Shown piece after piece: positions 1 to 11,168 of a stretch of 64,000 nucleotides of DNA (positions are counted from its first letter, which is position 1; each line of letters opens with the position of its first letter). The DNA is from Amoebidium appalachense. Taxonomy: Eukaryota > Ichthyosporea. Both the position numbers and the translations under genes were made by a program. A model generated the notes under the pieces. That model saw nothing but the letters and a program-made list of their open reading frames with translations. It was not told where the DNA came from and did no database searches. The DNA is taken from assembly GCA_963693365.1 (NCBI GenBank), contig CAVNZM010000003.1:9238001-9302000 (forward strand). The letters are read 5' to 3'.

Positions 1-148
1 GGTTTGGGGGGAAGGAGGGGGAAGGGTTTTGGGGGAGAGGGAGGGGAAAGTATGTGGGCACATGGGTTTGGGGGGAGGGAGGGGGAAAGGATTGTGTGGG
101 CACTGAAGTCTCGTGAAGGGCCATGTGGTAAGGGAAGCTAGAACATGC

Positions 149-2317
149 ATGGCCGCTCGGAGATGCCCTCTCACACAGTGCGGCACCCCAGAGATCCGGG
201 CGCAGGTATTTACACGGGACTGCAGCCACCAGGAGATTGAGCCCGTGATCCAGCGCATCTCTGCCACCACGGCGGCGCTCAACAGCAAGGGCCCGGCCTT
301 CTTCTACACAGATCGGTGCTGCCAAGACCGGGCGTTTGTTGAGCGCATGTTTCCAACCCTAGCCCGGCCAAAATGCCCCGTCCGTCTGAACGAGGCTGCG
401 CTGGTAAGCGTGACGGACGGTCTGCCTGGGCTGGAGCTGCCGGCCAACTACCCTAAGCCGGTGTACACCGACTGCCAGGGGGCGGTGGTGGCTACAGCGG
501 CCATTCGTGCCGACCTGGAGGGGCAGCAGCACCGCGTGGTGGGGCTGGACTGCGAGTGGGTCTATCGGGTGGGCCAGGCGCGGTCCAAGGTTTGCACGCT
601 GCAGATTGCCACCGCACGGGCCGTGTACATCTTCCACTTGGCACGCATGGGCCCCAACCACAGCCCGCCCGCGCGGCTGGTGGACGAGCTGATTGCGCTG
701 CTTAGGGACCCCAGCATCATCAAGGTGGGCAAGCAGATCGGCACGGACTCGGCCCACCTCAACAAGGACTACGGCACCCCTGTGGCCAGCTATCTGGAGC
801 TGGGCCGGTTCTGCTATGCCCGTGCAGCTATCACCTCTGCGGCCCGGGGCTTGGCCGACATCACTGCCCAGGTCATAGGCAAGAAGCTGCCCAAGCCGGC
901 ACTTGTTCGATGCTCCAACTGGCACGAGCCGCTATCAGAGGTGCAGGCCACCTACGCTGCCCTTGATGCATATGCGTCCCTGCAGGTCTACTCGGCCGTG
1001 GTCGATAGGCCAAACCTGTCAGGTGTGTATCCCACCTGCTTTTTGCCCCAGTGCTTATGTGCTTATGCCAGATATAGAAAGATTGTGGGCCCCCCAGAGG
1101 AGAGGGGAGGGGGGGAGGGGGGGAGGGGGGGGGGGGGGGGGGGGGGGGGTGGCTGACCACATGGGCCAGTGTTCCAGTTGTGTTATGCTGGGTGTCGGGT
1201 GGCTATCAAAGGAGGGGGTGATTGGTGGTGGTGGTGGTGGTGGTGGGGGGGGGGGGGGGGGGGGGGGGGGGGCTATAGCACTGTTAACACGTGCAAGTGC
1301 CACACAAGCTGGGCACTGGGAGAGGGGGGGGGGGAGGGAGAAGGGGGGGGGGGGGGGGGGGGGAAGGGGGTTGCTAAGGAATATGCATTTGATTTTTGTG
1401 GAGCGAAGAGAAAAACGTTGGTGCTGTGGCTTTTTGGCTGAGTTTTTTGCTTCCCTCTATGACATGCAGCGCGGCTTCATGCAAAGGCACTCGGTGAAGG
1501 GGTTGAGATTGTGCCCCGGCGGGGCCCACATGCTGCAGCAGCCACCGGGGTGGTGCTGGCTGTGCAGCCGGAGCGCTGGGGGGGCATGAAGGTGGGCAAG
1601 AAGCATGCAGTGGTGCGGGTGGATCAGGTGCTGTCGCCGGCCATGCAGGTGCCCTTTGGCCCCGACAAGGGCAAGACCCTGGGAGAGCTGGGCCCGCCGC
1701 CCTTTGAGCTGATGGTGCACCTGCAGTGGCTACGGCCCATTCAGCCCCCACCGGACCCAGGTGCCGAGGTGCCGGTGGTCCCTGACCCAGCCCCTCCCCC
1801 TGCCAGTCCTCCCCCTGCCGAGCAGCAGCAACCCCTTGCCGGCCCACAGGCACCCCCCCAGGACCCCCAGGCAGCCCCGGGGGGCCTTGAGGCAGCCCCA
1901 GGGGGACCCGAGGCAGCTCCCAGAGAGGGCATGTTGGGCCAGGCACCGCCTGGGGAGGTGGTGTGGCAGACTGTGCTGAATGACGCCTTCCACTCCATTG
2001 CAAACACGGCGGACGGCACGTACAAGTCACACCCCCGCAGGGCTGAGTACGCACGCGCACTCAGCGAGGCAATATTTGTGTGGAATGAAGAGGATTACGG
2101 ACATGTGAAGGTGCCCCCCCCCCCTCCCCCCCCCCCCCAAAATAAAAAATAAAAAATAAAAATAAAAAAAACGGCAACAACAACATGCGTGACTGACGCG
2201 CACACACACATACACTCGTTAGCACACACTCACCATTCCACCCACAACCATGCACACCTTCGACAAAACTTCTGAGGGAAGAGAGAGAGCCTGAGCCTCA
2301 GAGAGAGGGGGGGGGGA

Positions 2318-2351
<34 letters not shown>

Positions 2352-2944
2352 GGGGGGGGGGGAGGGGGGGGGGAGGAGAGTGGGGGTTATTCATATGCCT
2401 AGAGAGAAATAATGTAGGGTTGTGGGGGGAAATAGCCACATGCATTTTTTACTTGTGTTGGGGGAGAAGATGGGGGGGGTGGAGGGGAGGGGTCCTACAA
2501 TAACGGCAGGTATCAAAGTCTACCAAACCCAAATTGCAGTGTGCGTAGTAAATTAATATTGGCATCCTGCCTCACAGGGGGTGCTGGAGCAGAAGGGCAT
2601 CGACATTGAAACCGAGCTCAAGGGCGGCGACCTGAGCTACTTCATGGAGCGCATCCGGCGGGTTATTCCCGACCCATACACGCTGGTCTCGCGGCTGGTG
2701 GAGTTCAAAAACACCTACAAGGATGTGCCGCCCGGACCGGATGGCAAGCCTCTGTTCAAGAAGGATGGCTTTGAAAGACTCGAGGCAACATCCCCCCCCC
2801 CCCCCCCCCCCCCTCCCCTGCAGGCGCCCAACAACTCCACCACCACAGAAAAGATTCTTCGCTTATTTGTCATCCTTGGTTCATCTGCACACACACGCAC
2901 ACCCTAGCCTCCCCCCCCCCCCCCCCCCCTCCCCCCCCAAACAT

Positions 2945-3014
<70 letters not shown>

Positions 3015-3098
3015 CCCGCACGGCCCTTGCTGCCTAGCCAGTTGTTTTTTGCCTTTCCCTGCTCGTTTTTTTCCTTAGCAACCCCATCCCCCCCCCCC

Positions 3099-3129
<31 letters not shown>

Positions 3130-4800
3130 ACACACACATACACACACACTACCACCACCACCACCCACCCATCTCTCTGATGTTTGCTTGTGCCCCCACA
3201 GTCGCTGCTCGAACACGCCCAAAATGGCTGTCTGTCGGACCCCCCCGGCCTGCCCCTCTACTACGAGACCACTGCCGACGCAGATGGGCTCATGCGCTAC
3301 CGCTGCATCCGGGGCACCAACGAGGTGGAGGGGGCAGTGCACAACCCCCTGGCCACCCACTTTGGGGCCACACGCATGTCGCTGCGCCTGCTGGACGCCA
3401 CCATGTCCAATAGGCGCCACCGCCACAACCTGCGTGCACACTACCGCAACCGCCTGGGCCAGGCATCGGGGCCCCCCCACTACAGCCCCTGGATTGTTGA
3501 CGACATGGAGGCACTGGCGCTGATGCTGTACGGCCATCACCTCGACCCCCAGTGGGTACCCGTAGGCTGCTACAAGCTACCGGAGGAGTACTTCAACTTT
3601 GCCCCGCTCTCCTGTGTGGCCAATGCCCCGGCGCAGGAGCCAGTTGCGGTGCCCGCACCCCCACCTCCGTCTGATAACATCGAGCCTGCAGCCAATGGCG
3701 TGATGGGCGGGCCAGAGGACTGTGAGGTCGAGGAGGGTGACGGTGCTGCCATGGGGGGGGGCAACCAGGTGGCGCGTGGTGCACCACAGCCGGACCCTGC
3801 ACTGAGGGGCGACTACAAGTTCCTGGCGCAGAAGCAACATGTGGCCATCCCCTTCCTTCCGGTGCTTACCCCTCAGGAGCGCAAGCTATTCAGCACGCTG
3901 CTCCTGGGCACCTACAAGGCACATGCAAAGCCCAACGGCCAGCTGTTCGAGGCTTTGGCCCAAGACTTCAACAAGGCTGCCTCTGTGGCTGGGGGAATCT
4001 ACATGAAGGATGCGGCCTACATCAAGAAGCATTTCGACAAGTGGAAGACCTGGCAGACGGCACATGCACAGCGCTCCACACACGAGGGCCTGGCAGATCA
4101 CCGCAAGCGTATGCGCGAGGAGAGGGCAGACGCTGTGCCAGCAACCATACGGCCTGCCCCCTTGCCACCCCTCCCTGTTCCAGACGGTGTCGATGCAGGG
4201 GCGCAGCGTGAGCGGCCCTTGCCCATGCTAGTGGGCAAAAAGCATCGCAACATTGGCCCTGAGGGGCCCCTGCAGATGGATTTGCCGGTGCCCCCTCCTA
4301 TGCAGCCACCCCAGAGAGCCCCCAAGACCTGCAAGACGTGTGGCCGCCAGGGCAAGGGCTGCCCCGGCTCCAATCGGGCCAAGAGCTGCCCACGTTGGGT
4401 TGCAGCCAATCAGGATGCCATGCCACCAGCACCCGCGCTTGACATGCAGCAGGGCCATGTGCCGCACATGCCCCCTGCACCCCATCCAGGCCCGCACCAC
4501 CCACATGGCTGGCCCCCACCGTGGGGCATCATGCCGCCTCAGCCCGGCCCTGCCTTCCCCATGCCTGGGCTACTGCCGCAGCACGGTCCCCATCCTTACT
4601 TGGGCCATGTGGGCCAGCCCTCGGCTGGTGGGCAGTTCCCACCCCCTTCTCGTGCATCTGCTGTGCTGGGCCTGGCGTTGCCACCTGCTGGAGAGACGCA
4701 GCTGCAATGGCACGATCGAAAGCAAAGTAATCGTGGCCGCAAGTCTGCAGGCAGCCAATCAGGATCTCAGAGTAGTCAGAGTAGCCAAACTAGTGTCTAA
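149..4800 (+). CDS. Transposase-related protein with DEDDy 3'-5' exonuclease domain and zinc knuckle (5' end uncertain)
   Basis: Four exons fit by phase: about 149 (or further upstream)-1022, 1470-2110, 2578-2784 and 3202-4800 (TAA). Seen: near 300-360 a YTDRCCQDRAF...FPTL segment resembling the distal part of a DDE-type transposase. At about 540-990 there is a complete DEDDy exonuclease core (GLDCEW, then KVGKQIGTDS, then YAALDAY), as in WRN/RNase D-type nucleases that remove nucleotides from 3' ends. Exon 4 carries a conserved-looking RCIRGTNEVEG block (about 3295-3335), a basic helical stretch, a Cys-rich CKTCGRQGKGC knuckle near 4330-4390 and a His/Pro-rich tail. From memory, exonuclease proteins with a similar RCxRGT block are expanded in basidiomycete fungi; I could not check this. 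Intron 3 appears to use a GC donor (GAG/GCAACA at 2785). The ATG at 149 is only the first in frame, and the exon may begin at the acceptor near 180. No frame breaks, so it may be expressed. Confidence 0.7.
2959..3012. repeat. (GA)n microsatellite in intron 3 of the exonuclease gene
   Basis: A pure AG dinucleotide run preceded by a short CA run, lying between poly-C tracts inside the intron 2785-3201. Confidence 0.95.
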
Positions 4801-5220
4801 TATTGGAATGTACACCAATGTAACGGATCTCATATGTGTTGTAGTGCTTCAAGTTATACCTGTTCTTCGTACAGTCATGTTAGGGGGGGGAGGGGGGGGG
4901 GGGGGGGGGGGGGGGGCTAGCTTTCATTCCGAAGTTTACTGTAAAGAATTAAAATTTAGAATCTGAGTAATAGTACAGAGCCTTTGCACTTTTCTCTGTT
5001 TGTTAGGAATTCTTTGTGATCGAGAGTATGGTGTGTTAGACTATTGGTGTTAATGTGTCCTGGAAGGTGTATAATGTCTGCTGGCCGTAGTCAGTATCTA
5101 TTTTTAGGTATATAGTATATTTTTAAATGTTGGCCGCTGGCCAATAAATAGCAAATAATAAACACACGATAAAGTCAACAGCGTGCCAAAAAACTAATCC
5201 CCAGCGAGCGCACCCAGTGA
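4801..5220. other. 3' flank of the exonuclease gene
   Basis: AT-rich sequence after the TAA at 4798-4800. It holds one interrupted G tract (4882-4916) and an AATAAA-type polyadenylation hexamer near 5142 (ccaataaatag), a plausible 3' UTR end. No other open structure is visible. Confidence 0.5.
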
Positions 5221-5242
5221 TGTGTGTGTGTGTGTGTGTGTC

Positions 5243-5302
<60 letters not shown>

Positions 5303-5440
5303 CGCGCGCGTGCGTGCGTGTGTGTGTGTGTGTGCGTGCGTGCGTGCGTGTGTGCGTGTGTGCGTGTGTGCGTGTGTGCGTGTGTGTGTGTGAGTGTGTG
5401 TGTGTGTGTGTGTATGTGTGGTGTGGTGTGTGCGCGGCTT
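5221..5440. repeat. Compound (TG)n/(CG)n microsatellite
   Basis: About 220 bp of alternating TG with an internal CGCGCG block and TGCG variants. This is an alternating purine-pyrimidine tract with Z-DNA potential. Reading frames across it encode only Cys/Val or His/Thr repeats. Confidence 0.95.
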
Positions 5441-6621
5441 GTACATATGTACGTGTTCATGTGCACCTGTGTCGGACCTACGAAGTACATGAAAGTAAAT
5501 TTTGACAGCATCGATCTGCCGGTGTGTATGTGTATGTGTGCCAGTGCAGCAGGTGTGCCTTGTAACTGATAGCTTCGCATTTTACGTGTGTGTATATATA
5601 GTAGTACGCATAGACACTTGCTGATCATTCGGATCGACATTAATATTTAATCTGTCGGTCCTCGGTTTTTTGAGTGAATGATGATCAAGTGTAAGAGCAT
5701 TCACTTGGCAAGTATTAATGTTGCAGAGGCTAGCTGCAGCTGCAAGCGTCGGATGCACACTGACAATTGTCTTTTCAGCGAGTCTAACCTGCAGGCAGCA
5801 GCTGCACACATATAGGGTTGTTATCTTGCGGCACATGCACGGTGATCATTTCAGAGTAATAGAGTTCAGAGCAATGAAAATAATGAAAATAACTAAACTT
5901 TGTGACTACTTTAAAGTTGCTGAGATCATACGTGGTGCAAGCTGCACTATGAACACATGTATAGTGCTAGTAATTAATACATTTTTGTTGCCTTCTGCAG
6001 GGTTATCGTAGCTACGTCACGGCCTGCACTCAGGGGGGGGGGAGGGGGGGGAGAGGGGGGATGATTCGAAGGGGGTATAAATAAGAACATGCACCTAAAG
6101 GTCTTTCCCGTGGATCCTCCCCCCCTCCCCCCCCCCCACCTCTCCCTCCCCCGGGGCCCCATACTATGATATCTAGGCCCAATATTATATGCCCCTTCCC
6201 CCCCCCCCCCCCCCCCTCCTCTCCGGATCCCCGGACCCCACTTCCCTACCCGGAGGCTCAAGAGCTCCCCCCTTCCCCCCTTCCCCCCCCCTCCCCCCCC
6301 CCCCCAAGGCTTACGGGGGCCCTTCTTCATCGAGGGGGAGGGGGTGGGGGTGGGGGGGGTGGGGGGAGGGGGTGGGGGGAGGGAAGTGGAAGGCGGGGGT
6401 GGATGCATGTCAGCCTAGGTGAATTCAATTGTTTAACTCCAGTGTGCAGGACTGGTCTGAAGGCTTAAGAAAACAACGAGGAAATGGGGTCCAGTGGAGG
6501 TGGTGGTGGTGTTCTGTGTGTGTGTGTACACGTGCACGTATGTGTGTGGTTTTTTTAAGGGGTGAGTGGTGGTGGTGGTGGTGGTGGTGGTCACCGTGGT
6601 GGTGGTGTGTGTGTCTGGTGT

Positions 6622-6673
<52 letters not shown>

Positions 6674-8189
6674 TAGAAAGAAAAACTGCTCGTGGGTCAC
6701 TGTTTTTCGTCACTGTATTTGTAACGGGCCGCTCATATTTATATAACTACTTTAATTTAAGTACACGTGTTCATTATCATATACGATGGCCAAATATAGA
6801 AATTTTGGCGTCGAAGTTCTTGGAGCTAAAAAAACGTTTAAAAGGGGGAAATAATAGCTTGGCCCCAAATTTACCTTGCCGTTTTTAGCGAATGTATTTT
6901 TTATTCATGAGTTCTAGTGATTCAGTGAGTGCACGTGCCTGCCTCAGGCTGATCATGACAACTGCAACACACCATTCCTACATGGATATCAACCAAAAGA
7001 AAATAGTATATACTGTGGTGGTCTCCTAAACCTTGTGCGGCATGCGCATACATGATATTACAGTGACGCATGTGCATATTATTGTTCTGTACACCGGAGT
7101 GTGCCGGTGCACGTGGCTGTTTTGTGCACATGTTACAATAGCAGCACGATCTCCCTAAACTCCATGTTTACACATCCCTCACCCTGGCTCTGCCTTGTCG
7201 GTGCTCCAAAACACACATACAAATCCCCCTAGACTCAGTGCCTGCACATGGTCGCATTCACGTGCAGGTCACGTGACACATGCGATGCCATACTGCCGTC
7301 TACAGCAACAACCACGGCAGCATGTATACCGGCCCAGCACGAAATATACTTATCGGCAGCCCACTGAACTCGCCCATTTTCTCTTTTTCATGTATGTCCC
7401 TCCTTTTTTGTAAAATCACCCTTTTTGGCCTCCCGGTAGTGGATTTTGCAGGATTTGACTTCTTTGAGGTCCAAAAACCTCAAATTTTCCCCGGCGGGGC
7501 CGGGGAGGGAGAATTCAAAAATTGCCCGCTCCTGATATGGTACCCGGGCCCATTTATCGATTCAGGTCGGATCAATAGACAAGGATTTTATGAGGTATGA
7601 TTTGATTTGCGAAGCCTCTGGTGTAATTTACCGTGTAAACCCGGGCTGGTAGACTGCATGCAGGCCGTGTGAAAGCGTGTGTGCTCCGAATGCAGCGTCG
7701 GGACACCCTAAAAGGCGAAGACGAAAAGAAAAGAGCCCCCCAAAAAAGAAAAGGCAGCGAAAGTCCGAGAGATTCCATGACAACATTGAGCTTTATTGAC
7801 ACCAGAACGAAGTCATGACCTAAAACCAATAAGGCCACAGCGTTTTTTATGTTATGTGTTCAAAGTTTAGTTTGGGCGGTTTGGCCACTTTTTTCTTTTC
7901 AGTAAACAATACATTAGTAGAGCATGCAATTGCATTTCTTGTATCAGATACAAGCACACATGCTATTCCCGTGACTTGGATGGTGAATACATATGCAAGC
8001 TGTGCGCACAGCTAATCAAGTTGCTCTCGCGCCCGCGCTCTAGCCTACCGTATGAAGCACATAAGCCGCTTAAAGAAGTATTTGCCCTCCCACCCTCTCT
8101 TCTCTATCCGACCTGTCCCCTCCTCACCTCTCCCCTCTTTCCTCCCCTCTCTCTCCCCTTCTCCCCTGGGCACAAATACAAATAAACCC
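5441..8189. other. Gene-poor intergenic DNA with G/C tracts
   Basis: No supported gene. It contains a cluster of poly-G and poly-C tracts at 6030-6400, with a TATAAATA match at 6076-6083 between them. There is a GTG-rich block at 6500-6672 ending in about 33 G, then AT-richer unique sequence from 6680 to 8050 and a C/T-rich stretch at 8085-8170. The TATA match has no recognisable gene downstream. Confidence 0.5.
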
Positions 8190-8768
8190 CGCAATAGTGT
8201 GTGTGTGACTTTGGACTGCCACTTACTTATTAAACATGTACACAATCACAAGATAATCACGCAATATAACAAATGGAAAAAGATACCACACGACACTAGA
8301 CCCGATGAAAGCATACACCTTGAAAAACTAAGCCTTATGTCTCGTTTTATATATACTGACCGCCTCAACCATATTGCCAAATATGGCACTCGCAAGTGTA
8401 TAACACCTAAATACATATTACCTTCCTGTAGAACTGGTCTTTCTCTAGCTGATGGTATTGTTGATCAATTACCACGCTTTTACTGTACACGTGCTATACA
8501 GTGGAGATCTAATAAGTATAAGGTGGCATCATTTGCATGCCCAAACAACACACACACACACCAGTTTAACCGGTCATGTATCGCCAAATGTAGTTTGATA
8601 GACCACATAATACCGCAACACACACACGTCACATTCACAACAGACACCCAGAAAGATAGCCTACCTGTAAATTACAACATCCTTGATTTTATACTAAACA
8701 CGCGTAACTACGACCTGTTTATTAGATGTATTGATTGGCTTGAGAAACACATCACTACAAAATTATAG
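8190..8768 (+). pseudogene. Possible C-terminal fragment of a non-LTR retrotransposon ORF
   Basis: An AT-rich open frame of about 190 codons ending in TAG at 8766-8768, unlike the GC-rich host exons in codon use. The translation is not a simple repeat and is rich in Lys, Ile and His. It has a CPNNTHTH...FNRSC...C spacing and an ILDFILNTRNYDLFIRC-type tail that recall the C-terminal region of LINE reverse transcriptases. Downstream are a (CA)n tract (8776-8845) and a G/C hairpin directly before about 34 A residues (8881-8914), as expected for a retrotransposed 3' end. No reverse-transcriptase catalytic core is visible upstream, so this would be a 5'-truncated copy. The assignment is inference. 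Confidence 0.35.
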
Positions 8769-8775
8769 CGCACGC

Positions 8776-8789
8776 GCACACACACACAC

Positions 8790-8846
<57 letters not shown>

Positions 8847-8878
8847 CCAGCTGATACCGAGTGTCCCGAGGGGAGCCC

Positions 8879-8914
<36 letters not shown>
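8776..8914 (+). repeat. (CA)n microsatellite followed by a poly-A tract
   Basis: A (CA)n run at 8776-8845, then about 35 bp with a small GGGG/CCCC hairpin, then about 34 consecutive A. Probably the 3' tail of the retroelement ending just upstream. Confidence 0.8.
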
Positions 8915-8915
<1 letters not shown>

Positions 8916-9394
8916 GGGGAACCCCAACTAATTGATTTCTCCTTGTAGTCTTTATGGTGTCTCGTAGAGAAAGTAAACCCTGATATATAGTCACCACCCG
9001 ACATCTATGTACGTGATCATGATATACCGCTGAGGGGATATTCCGAGCAAACCCCCCCCCCCCATACCTGAGACTGGTTCTCTTTGCCTCGAGTAAACAG
9101 CGTAAACCCCCCATGTACATGTGTACACGGCGGTTTGGAGCTCCGGAATGCACACACTATTTACCAAGTCACGGTTTATGCATAATCAAAATCAAAAGAA
9201 AAGGGTCCCATGATCGCATGATGCTGGCATGGCATGCCATTGCCATGCCAACGGCATATTAAACCCCCGGATATCAGCTAGAGTGTATGCAGTGCTGCAG
9301 TGCATGGCCGGGTTCACGTTTGCTAAATGATATCTGATCAGGCTGCAGCTGTACCTACATCGGCCTCAGCCTGCGCGCCCGCGGTGTACATGTT

Positions 9395-9432
<38 letters not shown>

Positions 9433-9439
9433 ACCGGAT

Positions 9440-9771
9440 ACCCCTCTGCGAAACGAGGGTTCTTAGTGATATCCACCCCTCTGCAGTGTCACATATCAAA
9501 AACCCCTCCGCGCTTACCCCTCTGCGGTGAATTAAATGTACACTCGCGGAGGGGTACTAACATCGCGGTGGAGGGGTAACTTATGAGGGGCAGAGGGGTG
9601 CACCCCTCTGCGTCGCCCAAAACACCCCTCTGCAGTGTCAGGTTTACCCCTCCGCCACGCACCCACACCCCTCCACGATTGCTGAAAAACCCCTCTGCCC
9701 CCCTCTGCAGTGTGACGGAGGGGTGACTCCACGGAGGGGTAAAAAATCACCCCTCTGCCGGCACCCCTCCG
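9440..9771. repeat. Array of about 17 ACCCCTCYGC motifs in both orientations
   Basis: In 332 bp I count about 17 matches or close matches to ACCCCTCTGC/ACCCCTCCGC: twelve forward (for example 9440, 9474, 9502, 9516, 9601, 9623) and five reverse (for example near 9546, 9567, 9591, 9715, 9732). Three forward copies extend to CCTCTGCAGTGT. Spacing is irregular (about 10-40 bp), so this is not a simple tandem repeat. It is flanked by a G tract (9396-9430) and a poly-C/poly-G inverted repeat (9785-9837). No coding frame explains it. Confidence 0.85.
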
Positions 9772-9784
9772 CCATGTTGTCACG

Positions 9785-9837
9785 CCCCCCCCCCCCCCCC
9801 CCCCCCCCGGGCCCCGGGGGGGGGGGGGGGGGGGGGT
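9785..9837. repeat. Poly-C / GGGCCCC / poly-G inverted repeat
   Basis: About 25 C, a GGGCCCC centre and about 22 G. The two arms are perfectly complementary, so a long GC hairpin is possible. It could also be a misjoined homopolymer in the assembly. Confidence 0.8.
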
Positions 9838-10194
9838 ACCCACCACCCCCCTAACCCCCGAAACTTTCTACTACCCCCTCCCCCGGTTTCAAAATCAACG
9901 CTCCCTTATGTGAAACTAAGAAAATGCTCATCCGGTAGCACCTATTGCGCCTATACCCAAAAGCGAAAAAACAAGGGTACACTGCAGCCGGATAATGCCT
10001 TGTTTTCTGATCACTTTTTTTTATTTCATCCCGTTTCGTTGCGTTGGTCCTAAAGGTTCTCATGGAAAATACCTGATTCCACTACATATCATGCACCGAC
10101 TGTACCCTAGCTAGCCTGCTAATTTTAATTAATGTAACCAGGTGCCACGTTCAGCTATGCAAGCAAAAAGTCTGAAGGCATAGACCTTTACCAA

Positions 10195-10360
<166 letters not shown>

Positions 10361-10529
10361 AGGGCCCCGCCCCCGCCCCTCCCCCCTCCCCCCACCCTCC
10401 CCCTCTTTCCCCCGAGGCTCCCCTCTCCCCCCTTCCCCCCTCCTCCCCCCCCCCCCCCCCCCCCAAAAAAAAAAAAAAAAAGAAAAAGAAAAAGAAACAA
10501 CAGGCTTTCAAGGGGAAATCGATAACTTA

Positions 10530-10692
10530 GGGCGTGTTTGGCAGCCGAAAATAATCGTATTCGTGTCATTTTGCGAAAAGACGAATAATCGTGTTCACAA
10601 AAGTGGTATGCGTCTTTAGGGGTAATGATACGATTATGGCGTACCAACTGACACGCCTATTGACCCTTAATCTTTTCTTTTTGCAAACACCC
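10530..10692. mobile_element. Candidate Tourist-like MITE
   Basis: The left end GGGCGTGTTTGGCAGCC resembles the GGGCNTGTTTGG ends of Tourist/PIF-Harbinger MITEs and the ends seen at 24112 and 24795-24904 in this window. A weaker inverted match (GCAAACACCCTCC) ends near 10692. No clear target-site duplication. Confidence 0.35.
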
Positions 10693-10836
10693 TCCCGCTT
10701 CAACATCGACACAAAATCTCGATACGACAAAAGAATGCGAAATATCATCTTCGGTAGAATTCATTGGTAGCCGTTTGACCAATCGTAAATATAATAGCTA
10801 AAAGCGATCCGATTGGCTAGAGGTTATATCGTTTTC

Positions 10837-10869
10837 TCGAAAATCACCTCGTCCTCAGGTGATTTTCGA
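10837..10869. repeat. Perfect 13-bp hairpin
   Basis: Arms 10837-10849 and 10857-10869 (TCGAAAATCACCT and its exact complement) separated by 7 bases. No T-run or gene end is attached, so its role is unknown. Confidence 0.8.
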
Positions 10870-11070
10870 TATAGGCCTAACTTCGATGTCCAACGTCTTT
10901 ATCGTGTCCAGCCCATGTTGCGAAGCAGAGGCAATGGTGTAGGGATCTCAACGTTACCCGTTAATGCTCCAGGGATTTGTGTAAAAAAGGGATAGCATTG
11001 GTACTTCTAACCCTTGGAAGCCTCATTCTATTTTGCTACGTTGCTCAGCTTTAATCGGTTTTTTTAAGCA

Positions 11071-11168
11071 GCATTCCACCCGGAGGCACCCGCATTCCAC
11101 CCAAAACGACGAGGGGTGTTACGGACCCCTACATTCAACCCAGATCGATGGCATGCCGGGTGGAATGC
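11071..11168. repeat. Inverted repeat around a CATTCCACCC motif
   Basis: GCATTCCACCCGG at 11071-11083 is the exact inverse of 11156-11168. A third partial copy (CGCATTCCACCC) lies at 11091-11102. The enclosed 72 bp is unique sequence. Could be a small foldback element. Confidence 0.7.

Noticed and set aside
359-925. 188-codon minus-strand frame opposite the exonuclease domain
   Set aside because: Antisense shadow. The plus strand shows an intact, motif-bearing exonuclease.
2390-2575. Separate small gene between exons 2 and 3 of the exonuclease gene
   Set aside because: No coding frame apart from repeat translation. Splice phases join the flanking exons cleanly.
5194-5640. Long His/Thr and Cys/Val reading frames across TG/CA repeats (also near 10150, 31700, 41500, 43100, 58200, 59000)
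   Set aside because: They are translations of dinucleotide repeats, open in several frames and both strands, with no unique sequence.
6076-6083. TATAAATA as a core promoter
   Set aside because: No gene, splice signal or plausible start codon downstream on either strand.
9440-9771. CRISPR array
   Set aside because: Motifs are only about 10 bp, in both orientations and irregularly spaced, in a eukaryotic genome.
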